DNA of 64,000 nucleotides from assembly GCF_000421845.1 (NCBI RefSeq), contig NZ_ATXU01000007.1, forward strand, positions 124,001-188,000. Direction: 5' to 3'. The position numbers and the translations under genes were made by a program. The notes beneath the pieces were generated by a model. That model worked only from the letters and a program-made list of their open reading frames with translations, did not search any database and was not told the DNA's origin. The DNA comes from Leucobacter chironomi DSM 19883 (GTDB lineage Bacteria; Actinomycetota; Actinomycetes; Actinomycetales; Microbacteriaceae). Below are positions 61,127 to 64,000 of the stretch, in pieces. Each line of letters begins with the position of its first letter. Within the stretch, counting starts at the first letter, position 1.

Positions 61127-61918
61127 ATGTCGGGAGAGGCGAAACCGCTCAGCGGCCTGCGGGTGCTCGTGCCCAGGGGCGGCACCTGGGGAGACATCGT
61201 CTCCAAGGCGCTGCGAGAGCAGGGTGCCCACACGGTCATCGCACCGCTCGTCGACTTCGCGCACACGCGCGAAGAGGAGAAGCTGGTCGAAGCGCTGAAG
61301 ACCCTCGAAGAGGGTGGCTTCGATTGGATGACGGCCACCAGCTCCACCGTGGCCGACGTGCTCCAGCACCACAACGCCGTGATTCCGCCCGAGACGAAGG
61401 TCGCGGTCGTCGGTGAAGCCACCGCGGTCGCCTTCCGCGACGCCGGCTATCACATCACTCGCACCCCCGAGCGTGAGAACAGCACTCACGCCCTCCTGGA
61501 GGAGTGGCCCGAGATCGACACGGGCGAGGTGCTGCGCGTGCTGACGCTGCGCTCCGACGTCGCGATTCCCGTCCTCACCCAGGGCCTCATCGAGCGCGGC
61601 CACCAGGTCACGCAGGTGCTCGCCTTCCGCACCGTCGGAGTGCCCGCTTCGGTGCACATCCGCGAAGACATCGAGTCGGGCCGCATCAACGCCGTGCTCG
61701 TCGCGTCGGCGAGGATCGCCGAAGAGGTCGCTTCGCAGTTCCCCGAGTTCCCCGACGCCACCATCGTGCCCTGCGTCGGCGTCAACACCATTGAAGCGGC
61801 GGCCGCCGTCGGGCTCCCCTCGGAAGCCGACGACCCCTCGCACCCGCTCTACGCCACCAAGCGCGCCCTCATCGAGACCGTCGAATCGGTCATCGATCAG
61901 AGCGACATGCTCGACTAG
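61127..61918 (+). CDS. hemD: Uroporphyrinogen-III synthase
   Basis: 263 aa. The two-lobed HemD fold: LRVLVPRGGTWGDIVSKALR near the N-terminus, DWMTATSSTVADVL, and the later VASARIAEEV and GVNTIEAAAAVG. It closes the tetrapyrrole ring for haem and related cofactors. It stands apart from other hem genes. ATG 61127 is used; GTG 61118 is in frame. The 184-bp upstream region contains no clear promoter. Confidence 0.87.
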   Translation: MSGEAKPLSGLRVLVPRGGTWGDIVSKALREQGAHTVIAPLVDFAHTREEEKLVEALKTLEEGGFDWMTATSSTVADVLQHHNAVIPPETKVAVVGEATAVAFRDAGYHITRTPERENSTHALLEEWPEIDTGEVLRVLTLRSDVAIPVLTQGLIERGHQVTQVLAFRTVGVPASVHIREDIESGRINAVLVASARIAEEVASQFPEFPDATIVPCVGVNTIEAAAAVGLPSEADDPSHPLYATKRALIETVESVIDQSDMLD

Positions 61919-61928
61919 TTCGAACGAG

Positions 61929-62080
61929 CCCTGGCTTGGCCTGACCTGGCCCTGGCCTTGGCCTTGGCCTTGGCCAGACCTGGCTTGGCCTTGCCTGGCA
62001 TGCCCTGGCGTCTGCCTCCCTTGGCACCTGAGTTGCCCGTCTGACCTGCCCGGCCTGCCTGCTGTGCCCCCTGCCCCGCG
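61929..62080. repeat. Low-complexity CCTTGG/CTTGGC array
   Basis: Degenerate repeats of CCTTGG, TTGGCC and CCTGGC after hemD, more regular in the first 70 bp. No gene is seen. The array ends about 10 bp before the second 56-bp palindrome. Confidence 0.8.
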
Positions 62081-62091
62081 CCCAACAACGA

Positions 62092-62147
62092 CGAGAGGCG
62101 GATTTCGCAGGTTGATCTCGAGATCAACATGCGAAATCCGCCTCTCG
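62092..62147. repeat. 56-bp palindrome, family A copy 2
   Basis: Arms CGAGAGGCGGATTTCGCA (62092-62109) and the perfect inverse (62130-62147), the same as at 9203-9258. The 20-nt loop is different and is itself a perfect 18-nt palindrome (GTTGATCTCGAGATCAAC, 62111-62128). It lies between convergent hemD and nitroreductase genes. Confidence 0.95.
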
Positions 62148-62196
62148 GCGCGCATGCGCCGGGTGGCGCAGGGGATCTGAAGCCCCGGAAGGCGCG

Positions 62197-62772
62197 TCAG
62201 TCGCGCACGATGACGAGGTCTTCGAGCGAGAACCGCGTGCGCGGCGCGGTCTCGCGCTCGCGCAGCACCTCCGACAGCTGCTCGGGGGTGCCGATCGCCC
62301 CGATCGCGGTGATCGACACCGGCATCAGCCGCTCATCGAGATCGAAGGCGGTGCTGAGAGCCTCGCGGTCGAAGCCGCCCATCTGGTGCGTGTAGTAGCC
62401 ATCGGCGTGCGCCTGCACGGTGAGGTGCGCGACCGCCTGGCCGAGATCGTATTCGGCCCACGGACGGGGCTTGCCCTCGGCATCGGCGACCTCCGCGATG
62501 TTCACGATCAGCGCGGCGGCCGACACGGCCCACTCGCGGTTGAAGCCGAGCAGCGTCTGCTCGACGCGGGCGTAGCTCTCGCTGCCGCGGCGGGCCACGA
62601 TGAAGCGCCAGGGCTGCGAGTTGTTCGCGCTCGGCGCCCACCGGGCCGCCTCGAACACGCTGCGCAGCGCACCCTCCGGGAATGCGTGCTCCGCATCGAA
62701 CGCTCGCGGGCTCCACCGCTGCGCGAGCGTGTCGAGAACGGGGGCGGTGGTCTGGGCGGTGCGCGAACTCAC
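62197..62772 (-). CDS. Nitroreductase-family flavoprotein
   Basis: 191 aa. FMN-binding features: QRWSPRAFD, ARWAPSANNSQPWRFIV and a late AIGAIGTPEQLSEVLRERE. These enzymes reduce nitro, quinone or related compounds with NAD(P)H. GAAGGAG lies 6 nt before GTG 62772. It is convergent with hemD across the palindrome. Confidence 0.9.
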   Translation of the reverse strand: MSSRTAQTTAPVLDTLAQRWSPRAFDAEHAFPEGALRSVFEAARWAPSANNSQPWRFIVARRGSESYARVEQTLLGFNREWAVSAAALIVNIAEVADAEGKPRPWAEYDLGQAVAHLTVQAHADGYYTHQMGGFDREALSTAFDLDERLMPVSITAIGAIGTPEQLSEVLRERETAPRTRFSLEDLVIVRD

Positions 62773-62882
62773 GTGAGTCTCCTTCGAGATGATGCGGGAG
62801 GGCCCTCCACTGCGGGACCCGTGTTCCGCCTCACTGCAACACGCGATCCGCCGCCGCTATTCCCTCGGGGCCCGGGCCTCGC

Positions 62883-63803
62883 TCAGGAGCCGAGCAGCCA
62901 GGCGATCAGCGCGATGACGGGCAGCGACGCGAATGTCGTGAGGAAGACCGTGTCACGCGTCGCCGTCTCCGCGCGCCGATAGGTGGCGGCGTAGTTGTAG
63001 ACGTTCTGCGCCGTGGGCAGCGCCGCGATGGTCGTCGCGACGAACACCTCATGCGCGCTCAGCCCGCACAGCATCGCGATCACCCAGGTGACGAGCGGCA
63101 TGAGCAGCACCTTCAGGCCGCTCGCCGCGAACACCGACGCCCGCCCCGTGCCCCGCTGCAGCGCGCGCTGGCCGCGCAGCGAGATGCCGAAGCTCAGCAG
63201 CACCATCGGGATTGCCGCGGCGCCGAGCATGTCGAGGGGCGCCATCACGATCTGAGGCACGGGCAGGCCGGTCAGCGCCACGACGAGGCCCGCAATCGAC
63301 CCGACGATGATCGGGTTCGAGAGCGCCCGCCCGAGCGCCACCAGGAAGCCGCGCTGGTTGCCGCGCACGCTTTCGAGGATCGCGAGCACCGCCGGAGCGA
63401 AGAACAGCAGCTGCACCAGCATCAGCGGGGCCACGTAGGCGGCGTCGCCCAGGATGTAGACCGCGACCGGCAGACCGAGGTTGTTCGCGTTGACGTAGCC
63501 CGCGCACGTCGCGCCCAGCGTGGTGCTCGCGAGATCCCGTTTGAACCACAGCCGCGACGCGACAACGAACACGGCCGCGACGATCACGGCCCCCGCGCTC
63601 GTCACCAGGATGACGGGCGAGAGGATCACCGCGGGATCGCTGCGGCTCAGCACCGTGAACAGCAGAGCGGGGGTGGCGATGTAGAACGCCACGTTGTTGA
63701 GCACGCGCCGTTGATCGCCCTGCACCACCTTGAACAGCGCGGTGAGGTAGCCGGCGCCGATCACGCCCAGGATCAGCGCGAATCCCTGCAGCACCCCCAG
63801 CAT
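62883..63803 (-). CDS. AEC-family transporter (auxin efflux carrier-like)
   Basis: 306 aa, ten helices in two sets of five. Family marks are GYLTALFKVVQ, GYVNANNLGLPVAVYILGD in the first crossing loop region and ALPTAQNVYNYAATY near the end. Members carry small dicarboxylates or aromatic acids. ATG 63803 starts 7 nt after the stop of the next gene upstream (a TPP enzyme), so the two are probably co-transcribed. Confidence 0.9.
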   Translation of the reverse strand: MLGVLQGFALILGVIGAGYLTALFKVVQGDQRRVLNNVAFYIATPALLFTVLSRSDPAVILSPVILVTSAGAVIVAAVFVVASRLWFKRDLASTTLGATCAGYVNANNLGLPVAVYILGDAAYVAPLMLVQLLFFAPAVLAILESVRGNQRGFLVALGRALSNPIIVGSIAGLVVALTGLPVPQIVMAPLDMLGAAAIPMVLLSFGISLRGQRALQRGTGRASVFAASGLKVLLMPLVTWVIAMLCGLSAHEVFVATTIAALPTAQNVYNYAATYRRAETATRDTVFLTTFASLPVIALIAWLLGS

Positions 63804-63810
63804 CGGAGGC

Positions 63811-64000
63811 CTAGTGCCCTCGGAACGCTTCGGCCAGCCACCACGCGCCCCCGTCGGAGGCGATGCGGGCGTCGAGCACGAGCGGGCCCGACGGGCCGGA
63901 AGCGAGCCACTCCCGCACCGCCGCGAGGTCGTTGCGATCCCGCACCGTGACGCCCTGCGCGCCGAAACCGCGGGCGATGCTCGCGATGTCGACGCGAGGG
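63811..64000 (-). CDS. Thiamine pyrophosphate enzyme, C-terminal end (partial)
   Basis: The last 62 residues of a gene that enters from the right edge. VDIASIARGFGAQGVTVRD then LASGPSGPLVLDARI fit the C-terminal TPP-binding domain of acetolactate synthase, benzoylformate decarboxylase and relatives. The stop TAG is at 63811-63813 (minus strand). The full enzyme and its substrate cannot be named. Confidence 0.8.
   Translation of the reverse strand, partial: PRVDIASIARGFGAQGVTVRDRNDLAAVREWLASGPSGPLVLDARIASDGGAWWLAEAFRGH

Noticed and set aside
9203-62147. 56-bp palindromes as a CRISPR array
   Set aside because: The two copies are 53 kb apart, with no regular spacers and no cas genes.

Overview
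The window is a chromosomal segment of a high-GC actinobacterium, most likely a member of the Microbacteriaceae (a Leucobacter-like genus is my inference; there is no rRNA here to settle it). The clade markers are the mismatch nuclease NucS, a BioQ-type TetR repressor next to a BioMNY biotin importer, polyphosphate glucokinase, a DUF3618 envelope gene, and many genes whose -10 box (TANNNT) lies only 6-8 nt before the start codon, so that their mRNAs are probably leaderless.

Layout. 1-3.7 kb: end of a hydantoinase/oxoprolinase A subunit, its B subunit and an NCS1-type permease (N-heterocycle use). 3.9-5.2 kb: a DUF308 membrane protein and an SseB-like protein. 5.4-9.1 kb: biotin uptake (bioN, bioM, bioY) with divergent bioQ, then nucS. 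9.4-11.7 kb: divergent MFS exporter and AraC-type regulator. 11.9-15.1 kb: two tandem secreted lipoprotein peptidases. 15.2-19.9 kb: MATE exporter, an AT-richer Fic gene, an M13 metallopeptidase. 20.1-27.9 kb: two tandem giant surface proteins with SdrD-type B domains and LSxTG sorting signals. 28.2-36.5 kb: polyphosphate glucokinase, an ArsR/SRPBCC pair, TrhO, a PLP decarboxylase, a TipA-like MerR activator, a FadR-type repressor, a PEBP protein and a MalK-like ATPase. 36.5-44.5 kb: Lrp regulator, divergent HisC-like/aromatic aminotransferase, then two tandem copies of a three-gene TrpXYZ-like ABC importer. 44.7-48.7 kb: a very large PutA-like protein whose catalytic motifs appear lost in both halves. 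48.8-53.8 kb: GNAT enzyme, tRNA-Tyr, GAF-GGDEF protein, two small proteins, a D-2-hydroxyacid dehydrogenase. 52.3-55.1 kb: a translationally coupled DUF4956 / VTC-domain / DUF4353 operon. 55.3-64 kb: glycyl-tRNA synthetase, CPBP protease, a HemY-like flavoprotein, a coupled envelope trio (YtxH, holin-X, DUF3618), HemD, nitroreductase, an AEC transporter and the end of a TPP enzyme.

How it fits together. The best-supported regulatory unit is bioQ/bioY, with two GAAC-N3-GTTC operators in the shared promoter region. The Lrp gene, the aminotransferase and the duplicated importer suggest an aromatic amino-acid uptake and transamination region; related CAATCTGYATAGC motifs flank the aminotransferase. 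The two adhesin genes were duplicated with their control regions: an upstream motif sits exactly 195 bp before both start codons.

Most worth following: the apparent PutA pseudoenzyme; the 56-bp palindromes (two copies of one family, 53 kb apart, each beside a low-complexity tract, plus an unrelated palindrome of the same length); the bioQ/nucS convergent overlap, which is a palindrome encoding similar C-termini on both strands; and the DUF4956/VTC/DUF4353 operon. No CRISPR array, insertion sequence or prophage was seen.
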